A stretch of 64,000 nucleotides of DNA. Source: Isoetes taiwanensis (lineage: Eukaryota; Streptophyta; Lycopodiopsida; Isoetales; Isoetaceae). Position 1 is the first letter of the stretch, and the number at the start of each line of letters is the position of its first letter. The stretch is taken from contig JAJEKV010000004.1 of NCBI GenBank assembly GCA_021234155.1, positions 9,924,109-9,988,108 of the forward strand. The letters run 5' to 3'. Of this stretch, positions 10,459 to 18,556 are shown one piece after another. The notes beneath the pieces are model-generated. The model did not search any database and was not told the DNA's origin. It saw only the letters and a list, made by a program, of their open reading frames with translations. A program made the position numbers and the translations under genes.

Positions 10459-12060
10459 TTTAACCGCCTGGGTCCGAGACTACTTTAGCAGCGACAAGAA
10501 AAATCTACATAAGCTATCGATGCATGCCTTTTCCAACGCTATCCCGGAGCTCCGATTTGGGTGACGCGATTTAAGATTTAAGCAGCGAGATTTGAGATTC
10601 AAGCAGCGATTTAAGCTCCGATTTAAGCAGCCTTCAAGACTGCAAGGCTAGAGCTCTAAGACCTCTAAGATGGCCGGCTAGAGCTCCAGAGCTCCAATTT
10701 AAGCAAAGCCTTCAAGATGGCTGGCCAGAGCTCTGTCTTTACTAAGATGCTTGTTTGGCAAATATTTGATAGCTGAGATGCTTCGCAGATGGTTTATCAA
10801 GATAAACAGACAAGCAGATGGTTTATCAAGATAAACAGGCCGAATATGAGCTGTTACAGCTAATAACTGATTTCAATCTAATGGCTAAGATCTAAAGTAG
10901 TCGAGGAACTATCGGTTAAGGATGTGTTAAAGTGCCTATAATGAATGTGGAAAATGTAAACGCACAAGTAAACATTGCATTGAACCATGGACAATCAGGT
11001 CCAATCTAGAAAAGGGCCTATGGACAATCAGGTCCAATACGTAAAATTTAGGTGCCAGGCTTTCTGTCTTATTCGCCTATCTGTGTCTGACATGTGCCAA
11101 ACATTCTTTCCAGGAATATTGAATTCTTAACAGGTTATTCCAAGAATGTTAGAATCTGTAATTTTTTCATTCTAACTTAAATTTTGGTTTCTCCTCTGCA
11201 TTCACACTCGTTATTGCAATGAAACAAATTCATCCAGTATAAAAACGTGATGAAGAACATTTCAAAGATCAAACAGATTTACAAGTCACGTGGATTCAAT
11301 CTCTGGCACATTTGATACAAAACTCAGAAGTACACAAGAACGAAGACGTCTTATTCTTTCCCTTTTCTCTTCCATCAAGCAAATGGCCATAACCATTGGA
11401 ATGAAAAATCTCATACAACAAATGAGTCTGTAGATGCAAAACGCTTCCCTGCATGGCTTATTCCTTGTCAAATACCGTAGCCAGTAATCCAAATGGGGTT
11501 TCATCCACCTTCGGACCTTTGTTGATGTCGGTGATGGCTCAACCCTAGGATATCTAGTCAGAACCACGAATTTGGAGCCATATTAAGAAATGCTGCAGTT
11601 GACAATGTACAACCAGAGCTTTCTTTATCTTCCACAGCAAGAACAAAGACATCTTAGCACTTTGCATACGCTGATCATAAAGAAAAACCTGCATCAGAGC
11701 AATATTTCATGCCAGAGAACAAGAATCAAAAACATTTCAAGAAGGCAAACTAGAGCATCTGGACCTCCAAGGTTGCTGTAGAAGTAAAAAAGCTTACTAT
11801 CGCTGCCGAAACCACAAAAATGATAATATACCTTCGTTGAAAGAAGGCACTGCAGGAAAAAAGACGCCCTACACATTAAGATGATCTCTGCGCTTCAGTA
11901 TAATCAAGAAACAAGACGATCAGAACTTAGGAGGACGTATGGTGCCAAGAAGATGCCATAGCCAGAGCTCGAAGTTTCGCGCATCAGAATAGAAGAAAAT
12001 GACACGTCAACAGAAAGCTTAGCACCTAAATTTCATGTTATACCAATGTCCACGTGTCGA
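10459..12060. other. Intergenic sequence with short local repeats
   Basis: 10560-10640 carries several copies of a GATTTAAGCAGC-like word. 10785-10840 is a 29-bp tandem duplication built on GATGGTTTATCAAGATAAAC. An open minus-strand stretch at 11286-11567 has no recognised family. No other gene is seen. Confidence 0.5.
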
Positions 12061-12124
12061 GAATTCTGGCCAGAAAATTTGGCCTCCGCGCATCGGCGCG
12101 TCGGCCAATTTTCTAGGCTGGAAT
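12061..12124. repeat. Inverted repeat around a GC-rich centre
   Basis: GGCCAGAAAATTTGGCC and GGCCAATTTTCTAGGCTGG face each other across CGCGCATCGGCGCG. The hairpin is about 64 bp with a few mismatches. Function unknown. Confidence 0.55.
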
Positions 12125-12601
12125 CCCCTCCACACGTACATTCCTATATACAAAAAAGGGGGCCGATCACCCTATAATTGGCATCACCATATTCAATAGG
12201 CAAACCCAAAACAAAATGAAGCAAAAGCTTTGAGCGATGCAAGCGGCACCTGGTTAAGCAGGGATGGATTCGGCCCAATGGCAGGCGAATTTGCCAAATT
12301 GGCCTCTTGGCCAGTGTTTGGTGCTTCAAATCCAGGATTTGGTGCACTATAAAGGCTTCTGCCTTTGTGAGGCAGAATGACGGTTTTGCCAGGGAAGTTC
12401 AATTCCCATTGCAGATACCAGAAGGCATCGCAGAAGAGCTAGGGGATTTTGCACTGGTGAGGGGGTCTGGGACCCTTTTGGGTTGTTGGTTGTTGGCGCA
12501 AGGGGTTTAGAAAAGGGGCGAAACTTAAACCTGTGATGCTTTTCCTTAGAACTGCAAGAAACTACAAGAAACGAGCCACATTTCTTTCAAGTTACTGTGT
12601 T
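12125..12601. other. Intergenic sequence, nothing recognised
   Basis: Short frames only. It lies directly left of the foldback arm. Confidence 0.45.
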
Positions 12602-12635
12602 ACCGTTAGGATGGCCGTAAATCTACTCCGGGATG

Positions 12636-12831
12636 TCTTAAGTTTAGGAAAAACAGCAGATAACTACAATGCAATATAGTATTGAACAGAAGGAAAACTG
12701 GTTGGGAACAAGCTTCCCACCGTAGCTTATATGTAACAGACACGACTGTTTATCATGGGACACGACTATTTGCCTACATGGATGACACATCATATGATAT
12801 GCTGAGTTGGCAGGGTTGTTATATTCTAACA
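12636..12831 (-). repeat. 3' LTR
   Basis: 196 bp. On the minus strand it begins TGTTAGAATATAACAACCC and ends CTTAAGA. It is identical to the other LTR except for one transition, which implies a recent insertion. Confidence 0.9.
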
Positions 12832-12845
12832 CCCTCCCTCAAACC
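12832..12845 (-). other. Polypurine tract
   Basis: GGTTTGAGGGAGGG on the minus strand abuts the 3' LTR start TGTTAG. This is the expected primer site for second-strand DNA synthesis. Confidence 0.85.
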
Positions 12846-12851
12846 AACAAC

Positions 12852-13442
12852 TCAGCCATGATCAGAATCGGCTTCATATCTCAGAATCTGGTCCTTCTTA
12901 CATCTTCTAATCTTCTTCTGAGTATTCTTGTTCTTCAATCTTGTATGAGGAATTCTTCTCTTCATGTATGAATTTCTCCTTTCAAATTCTCCAGTTTCAG
13001 CTTGCGAAATTTTATCAAAGACATTCACAACTTCCGTGAACATCAAATTCATATTACTGCTTTCCATGATTGATTGCATCATATCAGGATCGTCTGCAAA
13101 TTCGTAACACATATCCCAAAGATCTGCTTTCTCTCTTCGACATGCTAAAGGAGTCATCTCTTCTTTCACATTCTTAAGCATTTCTAGTCTGGTAGCGCTC
13201 TTTAGGCTGCTTATATCCATCGTTCCCTCCCTTAAGCAGCTAAAGATTATGCCATTAGAACTCAAATGAATACCTTTGGAATTAGTTTCTTCATCTTTAT
13301 CTTGATCTTGATCTGCAATCTGAGGCTTGGGCCCTCCCTTAATTTTAGCCATACTTCTCTTTGACCATAAATGAGACTGCTTCAATTTATCTGCCTCATC
13401 TGGATGCTTCTTCATGTTGTCATATGGAGCGTTCACATGCAT
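12852..13442 (-). CDS. Unknown ORF in the LTR element, 3'-proximal, 196 codons
   Basis: An open frame of 196 codons starts at ATG and reaches to within 7 bp of the polypurine tract. It is charged and lysine-rich. A segment DQDQDKDEE and a C-terminal basic stretch (KNKNTQKKIRRCKKDQ) could bind nucleic acid or direct nuclear import; this is inference. The middle (DLWDMCYEFADDPDMMQSIM) looks helical. No retroviral catalytic motif (D-T/S-G, DDE, YXDD) and no CCHC knuckle is present. It may be the C-terminal part of the same broken coding sequence as the upstream frames: an unrelated GC-rich segment at about 13447-13610 separates them. Not assigned to any family. Confidence 0.5.
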   Translation of the reverse strand: MHVNAPYDNMKKHPDEADKLKQSHLWSKRSMAKIKGGPKPQIADQDQDKDEETNSKGIHLSSNGIIFSCLREGTMDISSLKSATRLEMLKNVKEEMTPLACRREKADLWDMCYEFADDPDMMQSIMESSNMNLMFTEVVNVFDKISQAETGEFERRNSYMKRRIPHTRLKNKNTQKKIRRCKKDQILRYEADSDHG

Positions 13443-13446
13443 AAAA

Positions 13447-13610
13447 CGCCGGCTGGAAAACGGCGTGACATCCTAAGCAGCGCTGCAGATTTCATAGTAG
13501 TGCTGCAATTTTTTTTGCCGTTTCGCGTACACCCATCAGCGAAACTGCAGCAGCTAGAATCTGCTGCACCGCTGGTCACGCCCACCGCCATCGCTGCTGC
13601 TATTCCAGAA
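13447..13610. other. GC-rich foreign-looking segment inside the LTR element
   Basis: This block is rich in GCAGC/GCTGC words (AGCAGCGCTGCAG, CATCGCTGCTGC) and begins and ends with ACGCCG/GTGGGCGTGACC-like sequence. Its composition differs from the AT-rich flanks and it separates two unknown frames, so it may be a small insertion. Ends are approximate and no duplication was seen. Confidence 0.3.
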
Positions 13611-14018
13611 GCTCATGTGAATCTTACAATAATCTGCTTGAGAATAAGATTTGAAGCCTTCGATCTCTGTATTATAAGATTTGCTAGGCAATGGGTCTGT
13701 GATCACAATGCCATTATCCACCTGCATGGATTTCTTTGATGGCATTTCTGCATTGAGTGCTAAGTCTGTAATCCGTGCCTCTTTAACTACATCTTGTGCA
13801 GCAGCAGCAATAAAATCTTTGAGCATCTCCTTGTTTTCTACAAATTTCCTCTGTAATAATTCATTAGAACCATCAGGCAGCATTATCTTCGGCCTTGCAG
13901 AGATGTCTCCTGCCTCATTTTCAAATACATCTGCCAAACCGTGAAAGTTTTGAGCCTCTCCAATAATCGAAAAGTTCTGCCTTTTCTTCTTCAATGGATT
14001 CGAATTTTGGGACATCAA
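13554..14018 (-). CDS. Unknown ORF in the LTR element, middle frame
   Basis: The open frame carries a recognisable charged region (ADVFENEAGD, KDFIAAAAQDVVKEARITDLALNAEMPSKK). It overlaps the end of the frame at 13921-14210 in another phase. The two look like one coding sequence joined across a frameshift near 13950: the upstream frame is convincing to WRG, and this one from GLADVFENEAG. No known catalytic motif. Its C-terminal codons run into the GC-rich segment and are probably not original. Confidence 0.4.
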   Translation of the reverse strand: MMSQNSNPLKKKRQNFSIIGEAQNFHGLADVFENEAGDISARPKIMLPDGSNELLQRKFVENKEMLKDFIAAAAQDVVKEARITDLALNAEMPSKKSMQVDNGIVITDPLPSKSYNTEIEGFKSYSQADYCKIHMSFWNSSSDGGGRDQRCSRF

Positions 14019-14210
14019 TCCCGTCCTCTATAGCAACTTCATAGGCCCTGTTCTTGGCTTCTATGGCCTCAGCAGTACCGGCTTCATCAACAGATTCAAT
14101 AATCAGGATTTTCTCCATGTCAGGGAACACCACCCGAATTTGAGAAGTCAGATCGTAAATAGATGTGGAGTGTGGTGAACCAAGTCCAGAAATACCAGGT
14201 GAGCCGCTCC
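13921..14210 (-). CDS. Unknown ORF in the LTR element, segment downstream of the MITE
   Basis: Continues the large upstream frame beyond the MITE. Reading resumes in the 9-bp duplicated target as SPGISGLGSPHS..., then DMEKILIIESVDEAG, then EDGIDVPKFESIEEEKAE. The EDGID.P.F.IEE phrase also occurs in the upstream frame (EDGIDTPSFKIEEQ), so the protein contains an internal repeat separated by about 120 residues. This supports one original protein. Function unknown. Confidence 0.5.
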
Positions 14211-14392
14211 CAATCGTGGTATTTATCAACCACTGTCATGTTTGAACCAGCATGAAATAAAAAAAACTCCGTGTATTTTTTCTCTCAACGTGGTTTTAAC
14301 ATGACACTCACTAAAAAATTCGTTAAGTCCACAAAAACCTCGTGTATTTTTTTTTGTTCAAACATGACAGTGGTTGATAAATACCACGATTG
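14211..14392. mobile_element. 182-bp MITE, Mutator-like, inside the LTR element ORF
   Basis: The ends 14211-14247 and 14356-14392 are perfect 37-bp inverted repeats starting CAATCGTGGTATTTATCAAC. The flanks are a 9-bp direct duplication AGCCGCTCC (14202-14210 and 14393-14401). Long inverted ends with a 9-bp duplication are typical of Mutator-like MITEs. The centre carries two similar CGTGTATTTTTT tracts. It interrupts the unknown coding sequence of the LTR element and so is younger than it. The perfect ends suggest a very recent insertion. Confidence 0.88.
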
Positions 14393-15518
14393 AGCCGCTC
14401 CGGGGAAACCCCGGACTAAGGGAGTACTGAACAGCTGGCTCTTCAACGTCAACATCTGCTGCACCATTGCTTTGCATGCGAATCTGTGCACCATTTTCGG
14501 CATTTATCTCAAACTTATGGAATGGGTAAAGTCTCCGTCTCTGTTCCTGCTCTGCGTCCCCTGTTTTCTCCTTTGCACCCTCTTTTGTCTGGCCTGCCAT
14601 TTGTTCCTCAATTTTGAAGCTTGGGGTATCAATCCCATCTTCTGAGGCAATTCCTGCGACAATTTTTGGTCTAAACTTGGCATACAAGCGATAGCCATGC
14701 CATCCAATCTCATCTCTCGGATACTTTCTGGCCAATTGCTTCATAGCACCTTTCACAGTCTTGAAGCAGGGTCTAAAAGCCTTCTGTGTGTATCCCCAAT
14801 TCTTCTTTGAAGACATTTCTTTGCCTCCAGACAGAGCCACAATTCTTTTGTTAACAATCTTGCCAGGGATTCTGATGCCAAAAACTCTGTATTTTTCGAA
14901 TTTCTTGGGCATGGCCTCATTGGGAGACGGCTTCTGTGTGACCTTAATCCTGCCGATTGTGGTGGCTCTGGCGCGGCCATAGATGTGCGAGATTGCGGAA
15001 GCAAAGGATCTTAATCCTTCATCAAAGGAATAGCCTTCTCTATTTGTGACGAAGGCGACCCTATTCTTGGTCTCATCTCCAACTGTCGCCATTTCTGTAT
15101 AAGATATTTTTATCTGGCCACGATTTAGGGCTTCAAGAACCTTTGCAAAAGCCGTGGCGTCCTCCTCTTTGCCAATAATCCCAACTATTTCCAAGAGTTT
15201 CCCTTTTCCTTGGGCAAAGACCTGACCGTCTTCTTCAGCAACCTCCTTCCGGCCAACAATAACTCTTCTGCCATCTTCATGCAAAGAGGTAATTTTGGGA
15301 GTCTTCTTTCTTAATTCCTCTGATGGGTCTATTCTGGCATCAACAGCACCATCCTCACCATCAATGCCTGCCGAGATAGAGATGCAGGCAATTACTTTTG
15401 CTTTCACCTTGGCTTGAAGGAATTTTAAGCTTTTCTTCAATCCGGTAAGTCCTATCTTCATCGATTTCTTCTTTCTGCATTTTCTAAATTGGGGAGGGGG
15501 CTCCCCTACTTCATCTCT
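14358..15518 (-). CDS. Unknown basic protein ORF of the LTR element, cut by the MITE
   Basis: The longest open frame of the element. It can be read from just after the primer-binding site. The first ATG in that frame gives MRDEVGEPPPQFRKC, and it stays open for about 375 codons to the MITE edge, whose terminal repeat supplies the last dozen codons. The N-terminus is basic (RKCRKKKSMKIGLTGLKKSL). A middle region reads KLLEIVGIIGKEEDATAFAKVLEAL, then AISHIYGRARATTIGRIKV and PKKFEKYRVFGIRIPGKIVNKRIVALSGGKE. The latter part alternates strand-like and basic runs and could bind nucleic acid, which is inference. It has no protease, RT, integrase or zinc knuckle. Its position is that of gag. Alternatives are a very divergent gag or a captured host gene. 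No family recognised. Confidence 0.6.
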   Translation of the reverse strand, partial: RDEVGEPPPQFRKCRKKKSMKIGLTGLKKSLKFLQAKVKAKVIACISISAGIDGEDGAVDARIDPSEELRKKTPKITSLHEDGRRVIVGRKEVAEEDGQVFAQGKGKLLEIVGIIGKEEDATAFAKVLEALNRGQIKISYTEMATVGDETKNRVAFVTNREGYSFDEGLRSFASAISHIYGRARATTIGRIKVTQKPSPNEAMPKKFEKYRVFGIRIPGKIVNKRIVALSGGKEMSSKKNWGYTQKAFRPCFKTVKGAMKQLARKYPRDEIGWHGYRLYAKFRPKIVAGIASEDGIDTPSFKIEEQMAGQTKEGAKEKTGDAEQEQRRRLYPFHKFEINAENGAQIRMQSNGAADVDVEEPAVQYSLSPGFPRSGSIVVFINHCHV

Positions 15519-15549
15519 CATCACTATACGTCCCAGGATCTTCACATCA

Positions 15550-15561
15550 GCTCTGATACCA
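15550..15561 (-). other. Primer-binding site, initiator Met-tRNA
   Basis: TGGTATCAGAGC on the minus strand immediately follows the 5' LTR. It matches the 3' end complement of plant initiator methionine tRNA used by many plant LTR retrotransposons. Confidence 0.93.
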
Positions 15562-15757
15562 TCTTAAGTTCAGGAAAAACAGCAGATAACTACAATGCAA
15601 TATAGTATTGAACAGAAGGAAAACTGGTTGGGAACAAGCTTCCCACCGTAGCTTATATGTAACAGACACGACTGTTTATCATGGGACACGACTATTTGCC
15701 TACATGGATGACACATCATATGATATGCTGAGTTGGCAGGGTTGTTATATTCTAACA
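15562..15757 (-). repeat. 5' LTR
   Basis: 196 bp, same boundaries as the other LTR, with one substitution near its inner end. Adjacent to the GGATG duplication on one side and the primer-binding site on the other. Confidence 0.92.
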
Positions 15758-16152
15758 GGATGTGGTTAACCCGGACACATGTCCGGGTTAACTACTGTTG
15801 CTCAGTTTCAAGCTCAAACGACAATGGTTTTTGCATGTTTTTTACTGATCTTGCTTTATCCGTGCTCAAATCATCTGCTCTCTTGATAGAACGAGGTTAT
15901 TAGGGGTTGGCAAGGCGATTCCAATGGTATTTGCACCGGATTAAACTGTTCAAGAAGCTGATTGCAAACTCTATTCAAAAATCAGCATGCCAAAACACAG
16001 TCCCACACTCAGTTCACCACGTGGTTATCCCGAGCAAAAAACTGTGGTTAGCTCGGACAAAAGTGTGGTAAGCTTGGACATAACAGTGGTTAACCCGGAC
16101 ATGTGTCCGGGTTAACCACATCCTGGAGTAGATATACGGCATTCCCGTTACT

Positions 16153-18556
16153 GCAAGAATAGAACCACATATTTCATATTACTTGTTCTCAAGTTATTGC
16201 TTGCTTTACAGCATTTGTTCAAGGATAGCAGATTTGCCTTGGTGTCTCAGATTTTATGTTTTTGCTTTCATGCATTTTCAAGATGTGAACCTAGCACTTT
16301 TGATCTGGGTTGATGTTTCTGAGCAAGATGCAAAGCTTGTTGGCCCCCACTTCCTTAGGTATGATTTCAATTTTCAAGCTCATTGGATGTACTCTAATTC
16401 AAAGCAAAGATTTGTTTTGTATGCATGGAAGATATACAGGTTCAAATACTGTTACATGTGATTTAATATCTAAGTTTTTTACTATATTTTATATAGTTGG
16501 TTCAGATCTTAATTGTGGAGATTTTATCCCGTGGAATATTCCAGGATGGTACTGGTTCAAAGGTCCAGGATTTAGAGAGTTAGATAGTGATTTTTTTACT
16601 CGACTGACCAAAAAGTATAAGCTTTGTCGAGCCTGTTTGCTTTCAATCGAGCAACAGTTCGTATTTATCCCATGAGATGTGGGCGTAGAACTCCGCACAG
16701 GGGAGAAAATTTGATTGGATTGTTTTTGAAGCTCCATGGACGGATTAATCCGCTTTAAAAAGCATGCTAGTTGTTATTAACAACTAACTTGTTATTTGCC
16801 CCCTTTTACGTTAGATTGATAAAGAGAAGAAAAGGTTCGAGACAAAATCGAGCAATATCAACCAAAAAATGGGAAGATGCATATGGTTTTGGGGCTTCAA
16901 ACAATGTTGCTCTTCATGGCTGATCCGGGGTGGCCGAATTAACCACATCCTGGCATAATGAATATGGAATGTCCAATTGAGCTCTTATGATGCATCTTGT
17001 TAGCTTTCTTGAGCTGATGCAAATTTCAACCTTGATCGTCTCTCTGGTGAATTAAACAAACAATCTTGATCGTCTCTCTGGTGAATTAAACAAACAATCT
17101 CTTCCTGACATAAAATCACATAGTCAACGAAAAACATTAACTCTTAAAAGAATGCTAATTTTAAAGACGTTATTCCTCCCTTAAAAAGTCTCTGTGATAA
17201 TGATTCACAAAGATCATATTGATTGGGGAAGAAAAGTAATGCGTACCATGGCAATGAATGTTGCATAATTACCAAAGTCACTAATACTCAACATTATACA
17301 GGAAGCACCAACATTGAAGCACCTTCAACTGATGGACACGTAGCTTTTTCACTAACCAATGTGATGGACGTTATTGTAACTTAAAGATTGGAACATGTGA
17401 TTACATATATATCCTGCGTTAGTACTATTAGTTATTCTATATATGAATGCCAAGTCTGGGGTTCATGCCTTGCAAAAAAGAAATGAAAGGATATTGAGGC
17501 AATACAGGAGCATTTTTCAAAAGGGAAGCTGGGGTCAAGATACAAACACCCTACTCTATGATGCTAGCAGAAACATGTATGCTGCCACCAGGTGAGGCAA
17601 TTTCTTTGTCTCTTATATATTGTTCGGTTGTGGTTATTGTCAAGAGATCGTCTCCAGTTAAGGCTATGCAAGCTGGAGGGTTCTATGAAGGAAAAAAATG
17701 GTTGAACCAATGGAACATTTCTAAAGATGATTTGCTTGATCAACCAATAGCTTTGCATGATTTGGTCAGGACCAAGATGATTGAGAAGCTATGGGCCAAT
17801 GCAAAAGGGAGAATGGCAACTTATCAAACATAAGTAAATCCTATGATTTTATATACAGCTCAGCAATATCTCTTAGATCGACTACCACGTGTTGCTCAAC
17901 ATCGTATCTGTCAGATCAGAGTTAGCTTCCAGTCACCTACGGATTGAATGTGGACGCCGGCAAAAGATAGAAAGGACCCATCTAATTTGCAATTTTGGAG
18001 CAATAGAAGATGAATACCTTATGAGATAGCGTGAAAACATCAACTCAAAGCTGAAGACCTTACAAGTGTTCATTCAATATTGCAGATACCTTCACAAAAA
18101 TTAGCAGCATACTTACATGAATTGTTACATTACAAGAAACTCATATAACAGAACAAGAATAATTTGCTTTCTCTTGAGAACTCCAATTGGAGTACCTATA
18201 ACAGAACAAGAATAATTTGCTTTTTTTTGACAACTCCAATTGGAGTACCTACTTTTGTATCTCATAGACCGCAGGGTCTTTACGAGATAGTGAATATAAC
18301 TTTCGTTTTCATAAAAAATTACAACAGAGTTCTCACAATAGTTGTACCTGTGACGTACTAAGTAATGCTCTTAAGTTTCTTACAATACATTCTTGGGAAT
18401 GTAAGATGTTAGCAGCTCCTATGACCTGTCTTAACTCATAAGAGAGAACGTATATTCAGATGTATATGCTGACAAAGTAGATCTATTCCTGTCAATTGTT
18501 GTCATAAAAGATTTTTGCCTGGACATTTTGCCAAGGCTGTAAGAAGGAATACACTA
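16153..18556. other. Intergenic sequence downstream of the ABCC gene
   Basis: No gene recognised. 16940-16954 holds a partial copy of the foldback arm (TTAACCACATCCTGG). 17032-17098 is a tandem duplication of about 33 bp (CTTGATCGTCTCTCTGGTG). 18141-18253 is a tandem duplication of about 55 bp built on ATAACAGAACAAGAATAATT. The 3' UTR of the ABCC gene should lie just left of 18557 on the minus strand, but its end is not obvious. Confidence 0.5.

Larger units (their letters stand above)
12631..15762 (-). mobile_element. Young non-autonomous LTR retrotransposon
   Basis: Two 196-bp LTRs (15562-15757 upstream, 12636-12831 downstream on the minus strand) flank a 2.73-kb interior. The target duplication is GGATG (12631-12635, 15758-15762). 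Directly after the 5' LTR lies TGGTATCAGAGC, the classical plant initiator Met-tRNA primer-binding site. Directly before the 3' LTR is the polypurine tract TTTGAGGGAGGG. Side by side, the LTRs differ only at one base (TTTAGG against TTCAGG near the inner start). The interior encodes no integrase, reverse transcriptase, RNase H or CCHC gag knuckle that I can find, so it must be mobilised in trans. It instead carries long unfamiliar basic/acidic coding sequence. Anatomy is that of a small LARD/TRIM-like element carrying either a divergent gag or captured host sequence. Confidence 0.9.
12602..16152. mobile_element. Palindromic foldback element split by an LTR retrotransposon
   Basis: The left arm (about 12602-12635, continuing at 15758-15793) and the right arm (about 16085-16152) are inverted copies. 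Both read GCCG(T)A.ATCTACTCC.GGATG, then TGGTTAACCCGGACACATG and its mirror. Inside each arm GTTAACCCGGACA and TGTCCGGGTTAAC form a near-palindrome. The interior (15794-16084) has further degenerate TGTGGTTAGCTCGGACA-like words. A partial third copy ending TTAACCACATCCTGG lies at 16940-16954. The LTR element duplicated the arm's GGATG on insertion, so this element was there first. Superfamily not determined. Confidence 0.65.
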
